DNA of 64,000 nt from Alisma plantago-aquatica (lineage: Eukaryota; Streptophyta; Magnoliopsida; Alismatales; Alismataceae), in assembly GCA_963693085.1 (NCBI GenBank), contig OY856411.1, positions 113,948,767-114,012,766 of the forward strand, in the 5' to 3' direction. Shown here piece by piece: positions 47,455 to 58,905 of the stretch. Position numbers and translations under genes: made by a program. Below the pieces are notes generated by a model. It was given only the letters and a program-made list of their open reading frames with translations, did no database searches and was not told the DNA's origin. Position 1 is the first letter of the stretch, and the number at the start of each line of letters is the position of its first letter.

Positions 47455-47456
47455 TA
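47262..47456 (+). other. Short Cys/His-rich open stretch, possible captured gene fragment
   Basis: About 64 codons ending TAA at about 47454-47456. It contains CRDLYRLVCCHMCPHS, then GLGCCYHRCSF and a Met/Asp run DDMDDDVECP. The paired Cys/His spacing looks protein-like rather than random, but no ATG of good context starts it and I recognise no family. It could equally be chance within a copia LTR. Confidence 0.25.
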
Positions 47457-47726
47457 AATCAAGCGATGGCTCTTTCTTGTAATTTGTGTAATAGTCTATG
47501 GGCTTTTTAGTAATTAGCATGAGGTGTTGTGAGTTGCTAGTTGTATAAAAACTAACCGGACTCTGAATTCCTAATTAACAAGAAAACATTTCCCGCAATC
47601 TCTCTTCTCAAACTCCGCCTCCTCCGCTCGCTTTCTCTTGATCTATTTTTGCCATTTCATCTTCGTGTTCTTCCTCGCTTCTCTGTCACTCGATCTAGGG
47701 TTTCATCTCTCTCTCTCTTATTTTCA
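47455..47726 (+). repeat. Copia D 5' LTR (left end undetermined)
   Basis: The inner edge is CA at 47725-47726, four bases before the primer site. A TATA box (TTGTATAAAAACTA) lies near 47543, followed by a CT-rich leader (CTCTCTCTCT), as in plant copia LTRs. The partner LTR is beyond the window, so the left end given is nominal. Confidence 0.55.
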
Positions 47727-47730
47727 ATTC

Positions 47731-47741
47731 GGTATCAGAGC
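47731..47741 (+). other. Copia D primer-binding site
   Basis: GGTATCAGAGC, the initiator-Met primer site, with C in place of the preceding T. The gag ATG follows 15 bases later, at 47757. Confidence 0.88.
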
Positions 47742-47756
47742 AAATCGATCTAAGAA

Positions 47757-48520
47757 ATGGCTTTCACTTCCTCAACAATCAAAGGAGATCGTTCAGTCAA
47801 CAAGGAGATGAGAGTTTCTCCTATCCAGAAGTATCCCTATCCTACCGGTGTCAATGTCTCTAACTTTGTGTCTCTGAAGCTGATGAACACCAATTATCTC
47901 TACTAGGATGTCCAAGTCAGAGCACTCATCGAGAGCAATGCTCTGGAGTCGTTCATCGATGGAACAAAAAAGATGCTGGAGAAGATTCTAGTTGACGATG
48001 AAGTAACATCTCTGCAAACCCTAACTATACTGCTTGGATGCGAACAAATCGGCTAGTTAAGGGCTCGATAATGGGATCCCTTACTGAGGAGGTTTTAGGA
48101 GTAGTTGTTGGATTGTCGTCTTCTGCTCAAATCTGGTCTGCTTTAGCCAAGAACTTCTATGAGTTGACATAGTCTCGCAACTTTGAATTGATGACTAAAC
48201 TACAACGTATGAGTAAAGGGAGTAGATCTATAGTTGAATATATTTGAGATTTTAAACAAGTATGTCATCAACTTCATACGATTGGCAAATCCATCTCTGA
48301 TGATGATAAGGTGTATTTTCTTCTGAGCGGACTTGGGTCTGAGTTTGAAACATTTACTATGTCTATGATGCGACCACTGATCCTTCCTTATGATGAAGTG
48401 GTGTCTCTGTTGAAGGATCGTGACATGAAAAGATCGTCATCTGAATCTATGAACTCCCCTAATATCGCTTTTGTTGGACAGAAAGTAAGCTTCAATAACA
48501 AATGTAGTGGATGAGGTGGC
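47757..48520 (+). pseudogene. Copia D gag, N-terminal part
   Basis: The ATG at 47757 starts MAFTSSTIKGDRSV and runs into a gag domain of the NYLLW-QV-ALI type (here LMNTNYLY, stop, DVQVRALIESNALESFIDGT); the stop at 47908-47910 replaces a probable Trp. A frame change near 48000 moves the rest (SLTEEVLGVVVGLSSS, FYEL, KLQRMSKGSRS, DKVYFLLSGLGSEFETF) into another phase with two more stops. The 48311-48514 piece is its longest open part. This is the retrotransposon gag (UBN2/Retrotran_gag) fold typical of plant copia. Confidence 0.8.
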
Positions 48521-48689
48521 TACCGGTAACAACTACTCTCCATCTTAGCATTTGTTAGGCGGTAATTACTCTCAACCTCCGCAGTAATCTGGTAGTGGTC
48601 ACTCTTCTTCTCAGAATTTCCCTGGCGGTGGTTATTCTCCTTCTGGACATTTCTCTGGTCGGCCCTTTCCAGTATCACAATCTCCTGGT
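48521..48689 (+). other. Copia D gag linker, decayed
   Basis: Repeated GGTGGTTATTCTCC / TCTCCTGG text that would encode Gly/Ser/Gln-rich linker, interrupted by stops in every frame. Confidence 0.55.
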
Positions 48690-49307
48690 GTGCAACAATT
48701 TCATGGCACTCAGCCCTTTCAGATGACTCAGTCGCCTGGTGTTCTTGGCTCTCGTCCTAATTCGTACTTCACCTCTCAGGGAAGGGGTTTCAATCCTAGT
48801 GTCCATTCCTCTAGACCTCAATATCAAGGACGACCACCTATGTTCTGTCATATCTGTGTTAAACGTAGTCATGAGGCCTTCAAGTGCTGGCACAGATTCG
48901 ATAATAACTTTCAATTGACTGAGATACCCAAACGATTCACTGAAGATGTGATTATAGATCAAGCCAAAGCTCTCGCTTCCATCCACATGACTGAGGGATA
49001 GAATTTTAATCTCAATGAGTGGCACGTGGATTCTGGAGCAACTAATCATATTGCTCAGGCACCAGGTATTCTTCACAATGTTGTTCGTTACTCTGGGTCT
49101 GACTCTATTATGATTGAGGATGGTATAGCTATACCGATAACTCACACTAGATGTGCATACTTTGTAAATGATACATATGTGTGTCTTCAGAAAGTGTTGT
49201 TAGCTTCTGCTATGAAGAAAAATCTTTTATCTGTAGCTCAATTGACAAATGATTATCCCTGTTTCTTTCTATTCTTCAAGGATATGTTTCTAATTGTGCA
49301 TTTATAG
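48690..49307 (+). pseudogene. Copia D nucleocapsid zinc knuckle and protease
   Basis: In one phase with one TAG near 49000. The first piece has a Gln/Pro/Ser-rich linker and an intact CCHC knuckle (CHICVKRSHEAFKC) at residues 52-65. The second starts at the protease: HVDSGATNHIAQ with an intact D-S-G-A active site, followed by IPITHTRCAY and a KNLLSVAQLTNDY block that leads to the pre-integrase region. The two pieces share phase with everything up to 51077. Confidence 0.87.
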
Positions 49308-49760
49308 AGCCACAAAATCCTAGCTAAGGGAGCTCTTCGTCAAGGGATGTACATGCTACAGTCGGTTACTAAGCCAAATCTCCCACCATCATCCTTTGTT
49401 GCAGCAAGACAAAATCAAGCATTCTTCGTAGTTTGGCATAAGAGACTAGGTCATGTTAACCATGATATACAGAAGTACATGGAACATAGTAGTACCATTA
49501 TTTATACTAATAAAGATCTAGATTTTTGTAGTAGTTGTATGCTTGGCAAAATTCATTGACTACCTTACTCTAATAATCATGATAAATGTAAAGTCTCATT
49601 TGGACAAGTATATTGTGACTTGTGGGGTAAATCACATGTATGCTCTAAACAAGGTTTTCCATACTATGCTCTCTTTGTCGATGAATGGTCTGGTTTTTGC
49701 TAGTTTTATCTTCTTAAGAAGAAGTTTGGTTTCTTTAAATACTTTGTTTTCTTTTGCAAA
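49308..49760 (+). pseudogene. Copia D GAG-pre-integrase and integrase N-terminus
   Basis: 49347-49559 is open and carries VWHKRLGHVN, then CSSCMLGKIH, the HHCC zinc finger of copia integrase. After a stop at about 49557 the same frame gives the start of the catalytic core (D in YCDLWGKS, YALFVDEWSGF). One further stop is present near 49700. Confidence 0.85.
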
Positions 49761-51077
49761 ATGGTTGCTCGTCAATTTACTACTAAAATTCAAGTTCTAG
49801 TAACTGATGGTGGAGGTGAGTTTGTCAATCATGTGATGAAGAAGTTTATGCTAGCTGAAGGGATTGTTCATCAACTGGCTTGTCCTCACACACATGCTCA
49901 AGTTGGTTTGGTTGAAAGGAAGCATCGTCACATTGTTGAGATTGGGCTAACTATGTTATTTGATAGCTGTGTGCCCACATCTTTCTGGGTTGAAGCCTTT
50001 TCTTCTACTGTTCACATTATAAATTGTTTTCCTTCTAGAAGCAGAAGTTACAAATCTCCACTGGCTACCTTGTATAACAAAGCACCCAACTACTTGTCTC
50101 TAAGGAGTTTTGGTTGTCTCTGTTTTCCTTGTTTACAAGATTATAATAAACACAAACTTGAGCCAAGATCCTTACCTTGTGTCTTTCTGGGATACAACGA
50201 CTCTTACAAAGGGTATCGTTGCTTACACATTTCTTCAGGAAGGATCTATTTCTCACATCATGTTGCTTTCAATGAAGAAGTGTTTCCTTTCAAACACAAG
50301 GTATCCTCTCAAATCCCTACTGGTGATGTCTATGTGTTCTCTGAGTTCTTAAATGCAGTTGATGATGTTCCATCCCCACCCTCTGATTATGTTGTTATGC
50401 AAACTTCTCCTGAAATGGACTCTACTGTATATAGCCCATCTGCAAGTCATCTCAGCAACAACACTTCTGTTGCTGGTTTGACAGATGAGAAATCCTCATT
50501 TGAGTTGGCTAAAGTAGTCGACATTGGTCCTTCCATAGTTGCTCATGAGAACATAGATACTCCAGTCAGTGGTGGTGATGTTCCTACTAATTCTAGTGGC
50601 TCTTTGTCTACCAATACTAACTTCCCTTCCTCTCACTCTGATAGTCTTGATGCTACTACCACTTCACAAGATTTGCTCACACCTCGTTGCTCTGAGCACA
50701 CTGTCTCTGACCAGTCACACACTAATCTGTCCACTGAGATCACTACTACCGCTCCTAGGGATACTCCCTCTTCTTCAGTCAGTACCATTCTGCCATCCTT
50801 ACAAATTAATCCTGGTAACACACACTCTATGGTCACATGCAGCAAGGCAGGTGTTTTCAAGCATAATCCAAAGTATGTCTTAAATGCTCAAGTCATACCT
50901 GCTCCTCCTACATCTATTAAAGCAGCCCTTCAACACCTTGGATGGCTTGATGCTATGACAACGGAACTCCAGGCTCTACATAATAACAACACCTGGTCTC
51001 TTGTTCCTAAACCACCAAATACAAAAATTATTGGATGTTGATGGGTCTACAAAACTAAACTCAAGGCAGATGGATCT
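49761..51077 (+). pseudogene. Copia D integrase catalytic core, linker and reverse transcriptase start
   Basis: 426 open codons to 51041. The listed Met is internal. Integrase residues D16 (VTDGGGEF) and E52 (GLVERKHRH) are 35 residues apart, the D35E spacing of active integrases. The copia C-terminal domain follows (SYKSPLATLY, CVFLGYNDSYKGYRC), then a Ser/Thr/Pro-rich linker of about 190 residues and the start of reverse transcriptase (AMTTELQALHNNNTWSLVP). A TGA at 51039-51041 sits where the family has Lys (GC-K-WVYK). The frame then continues KTKLKADGS to the solo LTR at 51078. Confidence 0.92.
51073..51077. repeat. Left target site duplication of solo LTR (GATCT)
   Basis: GATCT precedes the LTR start TGTAAGG at 51078 and follows the LTR end TGTCACA at 55261. 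Confidence 0.95.
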
Positions 51078-51389
51078 TGTAAGGACCCTGACCTTCATTT
51101 TGGGCTTATCCTGTTTGCTTTGCCTAAACCTTGTGTTTAGTTTCTTGCTAATCACCTCAAGTGGTGATTAGGGTTTGTTTGTGCTTTGTTGAGAGTGGAG
51201 GTGCTACTTGCAAATAACCTAAGTTTAGGGTTGAGGAGCAAGTTTGTCACCTTGAGAGATAATTTTCTCTCTCCTTGCTTCCTATAGAGTTGAGAGGAAG
51301 GGTTGGGCTCGTTGCTTGAGTTTCCTTAGGCTTTGTTGAGCTTTGTTGGGCTTTGTTTTGCCTTGTTTGGGCCTTGCTCTACCTTGTTG

Positions 51390-53200
51390 GACCCTGTATC
51401 GGACAAGAGATCTTGGTGTCAGCCATGGGTGTGTCGCCCATGGGGCTGTATCGGGCAAGGGAGTGAGGTGTATCGACCAATGACCATCTTTGACTCTTAG
51501 CTTCATTTGTGTCACCACTCTAGTAGACACTTGGTGCATGATGCTTGCATGTGGCAATTGCCTTGGACGTGTATGATGTGGGATGAGAAGGTGGCATTGT
51601 CCATGGACAAGTGTCCCTAGGTGGGCGACACATTGCCTTGTTTTCTCCTCCACCTTCTTTTATATATGTATCTCCTTTCTCTTTCTAAGGATCCCTTTAG
51701 TTCCTTAGTTTCCCCTCTTCCTTGGTGAATGACATCTCTCCTTTGCAACCTTGGTGGCTGATACCCTTGGAGGAGCTAAGCTTGGTGGTCGATCCTTCTC
51801 TTTGGAGTCTTCTTCTTCTTCTTCCTCTAGCTTGGTGGCCGAACCTTAGGTGGTGTGACTTGGAGCAAGGAGCTTAAAGCTTGGATCTTTGGAGCTTGAG
51901 GAGCTTGCTTAAGGCGGGTTACATAACTTCTAACCCTAACTATACTACCTTCTTTTATGTTGCATGTTCATATATGGTCATGATCATCCATGCATGTTGT
52001 TAGATATGTTTCTTACTCTAGAATGTACCTTTAATCTTGTGGATATAGTGATCATGTTTTTGATGATGTTGTTGTTTTTTGTGTACCTTTGGACCTAGTT
52101 GGCCGAACCCATAGATCGGGGTTTACTTTGGGGAAATACCCCTTTCTCTCCTTGGTTTTGATAAGTGAGTTTGAGCTCTAGTGGTGTAGGCAAAACCCCT
52201 CTCTTCCTTAGTCATTTGGGGCAATACCCTTTTCTCTCCTTGGTTTTGAGGAGTTTGAGCTCTAGTGGTGTAGGTAAAACCCCTCTCTTCCTTAGTCGTT
52301 GAGAGGTGAGTCTATGCTCTAGTTGCTTGGGCAACACCCTCCTCTCACCTTGGATTTGAGAGGTGAGCCTTTGGATGAGTGATGATCTAAGTTGGAGATG
52401 ATCCATCATGTTGCCCGATTGGTGATGGAGGTTGTACAAAACCCCTCTCTCTTGGTTGTTGAGAGGTGAGCCAATTCTCTTGATCTTCTAGGGTTTTGAT
52501 GATGGTGATCTTGAGGTTGATGATGACCTTGTCGGGATGAGCTTGGTGCCTTGCACGATACACCTTGTAGTAGTGTTGCCCGACACTCCTTGTCTTGAGT
52601 TTTGATCTTGGCCAACATGATGAGTTGAGGATATGGCTCTCTTGATCTTGTGGTGACCTTGGGCGATATGCCTTAATCGATATGATCCTTGTGTCCTTGC
52701 ACGACACCCTCTTCTAGAGTTGTCTTGGTCGATATGCTGAGTTAAGTTCTGTTAACCTTGTTGCCCGACATGGTGCCTTAATGGCCACCTTGCCCATGGA
52801 TGATAGGGTGCCTTGGATGACATGATGTCTTGGACGATATGGTGTGTTGATTGGGCGTTAGGGTTTGGTCTTGTGTGCCATACTCCTGGTCGATATGACC
52901 CTTAGCTAATGAAGTGATGTGGGTTGCCCGACATGCAACCCTAACCCTAGATGGGTGATAGAGTTCTTGGCCATTGGGTAGTTGTGATGCTCAACACATC
53001 CCTTAGCACCTAGATGCACGACACAGTTCTTGAACCAGTTGTACGATACCCTGGGTGTTGTTCTTCTTGTCACCCTCTATGCTTAAGTGCACGACATGAT
53101 GATGGTCGATATGGAGGCATAACACCTTAGGGTTGGATGCCCTAGTCGATAGAGTCTTGGTGAGAGTAGTTATCCTGCCCGATGCTACCTATAGTGAGGG
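51390..53200. repeat. CpG word zone (CGATATG, CCCGACA, ACGACAC) in solo LTR
   Basis: More than twenty short CpG-containing words such as GTCGATATG, GCCCGACATG, GCACGACAC and GTATCGGGCAAG are scattered through T/G-rich text, each embedded in different surroundings. This is the part of the LTR equivalent to the hairpin zones in A1 and A2. Confidence 0.75.
52150..52400. repeat. Imperfect tandem repeat in solo LTR
   Basis: Two to three copies, about 90-100 bp apart, of a segment holding CCTTTCTCTCCTTGGTTTTG, GAGCTCTAGTGGTGTAGG and AAAACCCCTCTCTTCCTTAG. A decayed copy follows at about 52430. Confidence 0.75.
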
Positions 53201-55261
53201 TTTCCCTACCCATCACATTTCTAGTGAGGGCAGCAGGCACTTTTCGTGAAGGTTATGACCAATCCAGAAGACCTACCTAGTGGTCCTTTATCGTGTAATC
53301 ACATCTTTGTTGATAATGAGATATGGATGTTAGTTTGAAAACCTATGTTATGATGGATGTTTAAAGATAATGCCAATTAAGAAGATAAGATGCTAGTTTA
53401 TAAGCTCAAATGGATGCCCATGATTTGATAGCAGTAATGTAATTGATACAGTATGCCACACATAGTCTTGATCATGAATGTAACTGCAAATCCTAATGAC
53501 ATGATAATCTGTAAGAGCTATGTCTGTTGATTTTAAGTTATCTCTCTCGATGTGCATACTAACCATGCAGGTATATTAAATGGATTCATATCTAGGTAAG
53601 AGCTATGAGGTATATGTTCTTTGAATAACACTAAATGATTATAATCCTTGTTGATGAGATAACATGCATCACCAGTATGATGAGATAGGTCTAAGGACCT
53701 GATAAAGGTTGAGTGCCTAGTTGAGGTGTTATCCTCTGATGATGAGATAAGGGATTGCTATCCCAGGATGTTGATGCAGGATGTTGATGCCTTGTGAGGC
53801 AGTAGCAATATGTGAGGAGGGATTGAGATCCCATGATAGAGACAGTGATAATGTAACTCGATGTTGTATAACTTGGTTGCCTCAACAATTCACTTAAAAT
53901 ATATTAATTAACTATAGTGGAACATGTCATGTAGTTTGCCCTGGCCATAGATCCATCATCGTCAGAATTTGGTGATGGTGAAACAGGTTTATCCTGCGGG
54001 ATTACCTGGAGCGCATATTGTTGAATATGCAGGGTTTTCTCCTAGCCGAAAATAGGAGGATTAGAGTACAACTGCGGTTGTAGACTCCGTATGGTAAAGA
54101 GCATGGTGAATAGTCTCATGACTCAATCAGTGAGAGCATGAATGTGTTCATGGCTCAAGAGCACGGTGATCAGGCCTGTGACTCAAAAGAATACTAGCAC
54201 ATGTGTCAAGGTGAGCTAGAGATATGGGTAGCTTGCAGAGCTGACCCTGAGGATGAGGCCATATAAGCATGAGACTATGTCCTGCTTTGGTTTCCATGCA
54301 CTGACCACGAGGAGGTGAGGCCATGGAGTCTGACTCTCCCATTGACCTTGTATGGCACCAGTTTTTGGGCTTCACAGCCAAAGGTTGGATTTGAGCAGGG
54401 ACATCTCACTTCCTCAGGGCATAATAAAACGTAATCCAGCCGAACAATATATACTTCTTAGAGAAAAACACGGAACATTGATTGAGGCTTTGCTTATATA
54501 GCTGATCTAGTTATACCTTGTAGTTATGTGTACGATCCTTATATTTTGTGATAAGTTCTTATAAAGCTTATCTTGTCAATCATGTTCCATAAAGAAATAC
54601 TTGGTTATATGCCTCCTAGATATCTTGGTAAGACTGATGGTAATAATAGTCTCGCTCAGTATGCTACTCATATTATCTGCTTATATCAGTTATCTGCTTT
54701 AACCTTATGAGGTTTTATAGTTTTGGTGGGGATTTATGTTTCTTGTTGGGACTGTGTGTCTCACCCTGCTGGTTTTCAACCTTTTTAGGCGGTCGTGCTG
54801 GTCGAGGTGGTGACCATAGTGTTACAGCTGAGCAGCAAGAAGAGGAGCAGTAGAAGGCAAGAGGTGGACATGCTGCTATTTTGGTGGTTTTTTAGTAGAG
54901 TCCTAGATTCATCCCTGTACTCTCAGGTCCTCAGAGGTGTTTGACAACATTTCAGGATGACTAGCTGTTGCAATATTGTATATCCTACTGTTGGCCTTAC
55001 GTGGCCCATTATGTATGTATGAACATGTGATGAACTCTGGTGCTGACAGTACAACTCGTTCCGATAAGTTGTGGACATATATCAAGGCTTGTAATATTTA
55101 TATAACATGTTTCTCTATAGGATCTGGATGTATAAGTTCTCTTATGCATGCTTTCCAAAATCGGTTTTAATTAACCCGTGTTTTTGGTATTATGTGGTTT
55201 ATGGTGTTTCCACACATTTTTGCGTGGCATTTTGTTGTCTGTGTGATAGCGGGGTGTCACA

Positions 55262-55266
55262 GATCT
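55262..55266. repeat. Right target site duplication of solo LTR (GATCT)
   Basis: Perfect partner of 51073-51077. Copia D reverse transcriptase resumes immediately after it. Confidence 0.95.
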
Positions 55267-55290
55267 GTTGAGCGCCTTAAAGCCAGGTTG

Positions 55291-55295
55291 GTTGT
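55291..55295. repeat. Presumed left target site of B1 (GTTGT)
   Basis: The five bases before the B1 LTR start. They are also copia D coding sequence (end of RLKARLV). The matching copy should follow the 3' LTR beyond the window. Confidence 0.7.
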
Positions 55296-56134
55296 TGTAA
55301 CATCCTCAATTTCATAGCTAAAGTAAGCCTTTAATGTGGGGTTTTCTAGTAAAGGCATGCCAAGGAATGTAATGAACATAACCATGGCTAGGTATGTAAT
55401 TCAGTTCACAAAATGTGTAATACAAGCCATCTGAATAACCAATACACACATAATGACTTAAATGTGTATGATTATAGTCGGTTGTATATGAATATAAATG
55501 AATTATTCCTATGAACAATAATGTGACGAACATATAATATGATGAGTCCAGTTCATGACTTGAGCCTTAAACCTAGCTTGGGTCTTCATGTTATGTAACT
55601 AAAGAAATATTGATCACATGTGTCATATATGAGCTTCAATTGAGAAATTATATTGATTGAAGATGTATTTTCATGATTTGGAACACAATTAAGCTCATGG
55701 ACTCTTTGAAATACTAAGGGATGGGCCATGTGCACTACAACCCAATTCTAGCCCTATTGGACCAATTAAGTTTTACAAATAGGTCCTTGGAGTACAAATT
55801 GAGAATTAAGTATTTTGTGGTCATAATGAATGCTAAAATTATATTTCATAGAATAACAATTAGAGTATAAGATGGTGGGAGAAATTTCAGATGATTTTGA
55901 TGTATATAGTGGCCTAGGTAATTAAATTAGTAATTATAATGTTTTTATTTAAAATACATGTTTGGAGTGTTTGTATATCTGGTTTTTACTTAAAATATTG
56001 CTCATATGAAGTTGACGATAATATAGTATTTACCCAAAAATCTAAAGTCAAACTGAGCTATAGAGTGGGTTGTATAAATATTTCTTATATTTGAGTTTTA
56101 TAAAAAAGAAGAAGAAAAACAAAATAAAAAGGGG

Positions 56135-56640
56135 CGACTCCTGCCCAACACGGACTGGAGAGTGCCACCTCTGTTAGAAAAGACCCGAATAAAGTCCGCA
56201 AAGGAGATGATCCCCCACACGATCCAGACTTCAATTTTCTATATTAACCATGGATCTGGAAAGCCTAGGGTTAGCCGAAGCTAAGGCTAAGATTTGACTG
56301 GAAATAGAGTCATAGAGAAGGAGAGCAAAGGAACCGAAGGGCGGGGCTCTGCTGGCGGCTAGACAAGATGACAGTTAGAGTTTCTCACCCTGACCCTTTG
56401 TTCACTACGAGGATGTGCCGCCCACTCGGAGGAAGGGAGGCCGTAGATGAGGGGCCGCCCCGTGGCACTTCTGTGGCCGGAGGTGCGAGCTCCACCTTGT
56501 CGGATAAATCTGGTGCGGCGATGCCCTATTTTTGGTGTGAAATAGGGGAAGTCCCCTTAACGCAGTTCGTGGAAGGGACAAAGGAGATGCAGCGGAAGAG
56601 GGGGATCCGTGGATGACCGTCAGATCAACTTTGAACGACC
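56135..56640. other. GC-rich patch inside B1 LTR
   Basis: Distinctly GC-rich against an AT-rich LTR. It is open for 82-92 codons on each strand in this copy and in the 3' LTR copy (61510-62000). Conservation between the two LTRs only reflects their shared origin. It could be a captured gene or promoter piece, since the older B fragment has leader-like CT-rich text at the same place. No family recognised. Confidence 0.4.
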
Positions 56641-58905
56641 AGAAATGCTTTGCTAAGGTGATTCTTCTAAAATTCATATCTTAAGCTGCATATCTCGATT
56701 TAGGACAATCAAGGTACCTATGGAAATCTCTTCGAGTGTACTATCCTATAAAAATAGTTTGAGAGTATGCTTTTGATGTCTTATATTTATTATATTTTGG
56801 GTAGACAAAACTATATGATTTTGATGTTTTGCCAATTAAAAATCGTAAACGCCTTTAGAAATTCATACAAAATTTACTGAATGTGTATTTTGATATGTTT
56901 AACATTAATTCAGATCCTAATATTTCATATATGAAGTTTTAATGAGGTTTTTAATGTAAATCCTAATAAGGGTATTTTTGGTATTTCACCCATAATCTGA
57001 TTTTTAAATGACCTGATATTTAATACATGATCTTCCTACATTATATGAATACTTTTCTGGAGATTTGATGAAGTTTCTTGTGCTATTATATTAGTATTTA
57101 GTTTTAGATGAGTAGCCATTATGAAAGAATAATAAATGATTATCCTGACACAATAAGTGTTATATGTATGCCTAATTAGGTCTGATATTAGTAATGTGAT
57201 GGTATTCTACTTTGATTTCCTAATTGAGTCAATAAGTTTAGAATATGTAACTATTTTTTAGAATTGTTCTCATTATATGAAGTATATGTTCATATTAGTT
57301 CATAAGATGATTTATGTCTTATTTGAGTATAAAGATAATATTTATTATATAGTATGAGTTTTATTTTATTTCAACGCCAAGATTTTATGGTGATTTTAGA
57401 TTAAAGTTATGTTTAGTCTAAATAAGAACCCTAAGTTGGTATATATAGTTAGGAATATGGGGTTTTGAGATTTAGAAATAGAAAGAGGGAACATGTACTT
57501 GGACTTATAGAACTTTGATTATATCCAGGTGATTAAGATTTGGAACAAGAAATTAAGACTAAGTTAAGGACATCATCAGCACAAAAGGTAAGTGGTTCAT
57601 GCCCATGAGTATTCATATCTATCAAACTTAGCATATTTTTGTAAGACTTCATACTTTATGTGATCCAATGTTCTAAGATTTGATGTTAAGCTATGCAAGT
57701 AAGATTTTTTATACATTCATGGATACATCCTTACATGTGCCTAATATCTCGAGAAGAGATATGTTATGAAGATTTATAAGAATTGTAGGGACTCATGAAC
57801 CAGGTTCATGAGAAAACTAAAGGATCATGTTTCTATAAGAACTATTAGTAATTATTCATATTAACAAATAAGACTACAAGATAAGATATGCAACCAAGAT
57901 TGACAATGTGGGATAAGAATATAGTAAGATTTCAAGTAGAAACATGCCATTAAGATTTCATACATATGTAGAGATCTAAGACTAGATTCCTTAGAATGAA
58001 TAATATCTAGAATTTAATTAAAATATAAGAATATGAATTTTAGAATATTAAGACATGGTCTACTTTTAGAAATAAAGGTACTTTTGGGATCACAATGTAT
58101 TGTCAAAATGAGTTCATGATGGAATTATAAGATAATGACACATTAAGTTATGATTAGGTTGCAATACAATATTTTATAAGATTTCTATTTTGATATTTAA
58201 GGTTTAATATGAAAGTTCATATGCAAAGTTTTAGGGTAACATCATATTTTATAAGAAGGATTGAACCATATTGTTAGAATTGATATTTCAAGATCTGTTG
58301 TACTTATGCTACTTTCATAAGCTTGACTTAAGATACTTTGTATACTTAGTATTTCTATATTCATGTCAGATCCTTTCTCATAAGACATTAGACTCGTTTA
58401 TGATATAATTGGTATAATGAAGTAATCTTACCAAATAAGAGTTTTAGAATAAAGATTACCCAGATAATGAGATACATGTTCAAATCCAATAATGGATTCA
58501 GTTTAGAACTTAAAAATAAGAGATTTAAATTCAGACTTAGACTACTCACTGTGTGAGTAGCCAGATTTTTGATAAAGATACATGATACATGTTATAGACC
58601 CAATATCAATTATGTAATAATTTGAGATACGTATTCTCATTCAGATATAATTTCAATTAAGAAGTTAAGAGTAGAGATTCAGATTTAGAATTCATTACAT
58701 GCTCAGTACTCAATAATCAGTTTCAGATAAGTTTAGTTATCAGTGTTAAATTTTAATATAAGTTCAGATTTAGAATTCAGTAAAGCAATCAGTATTCAGC
58801 TTCAGTTCATATTAAGAATTAAGTAAGTTTAGATTTAAGATAAATAAGTCAAAACCTTAACATAAGACATTATATGATAAATCCTCATTCAGTAGTCCCG
58901 GGATG

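Larger units (their letters stand above)
51078..55261 (+). repeat. Solo LTR of a family-A relative (4184 bp)
   Basis: Starts TGTAAGGACCCTGACC and ends GGGGTGTCACA, flanked by perfect GATCT, with no primer site or polypurine tract. This is the product of recombination between the two LTRs of one element. Several blocks match family A in reverse complement and in the same order: GGCGGGTTACATAACTTC at 51917 (compare 21115), and 53900-54440, which matches 25060-25620. A TATA candidate (TTTTATATATGTATC) lies at 51657-51671. Between 51390 and 53200 CpG words (CGATATG, CCCGACA, ACGACAC) take the place of the AAACGG hairpins. Confidence 0.93.
47727..55290 (+). mobile_element. Copia D: Ty1/copia element split by a solo LTR and by B1
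   Basis: Internal region on the plus strand from the primer site (47731) through gag, protease, integrase and into reverse transcriptase. It stops at 51077 for the solo LTR (51078-55261), resumes at 55267, and is cut again at 55290/55295 by element B1. The rest of reverse transcriptase, RNase H and the 3' LTR lie beyond the window. Reading across the solo LTR restores the copia block KADGS-VERLKARLV. Confidence 0.92.

Noticed and set aside
51282..52707. Minus-strand frames of 70-123 residues in the solo LTR
   Set aside because: They are antisense to the LTR, overlap tandem repeats and contain no domain signature.
56368..56616. 82-residue frame repeated in the 3' LTR (61722-62000)
   Set aside because: Conservation is explained by LTR duplication. 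Start codons and ends differ between copies and no family is recognised. Kept only as a composition anomaly.
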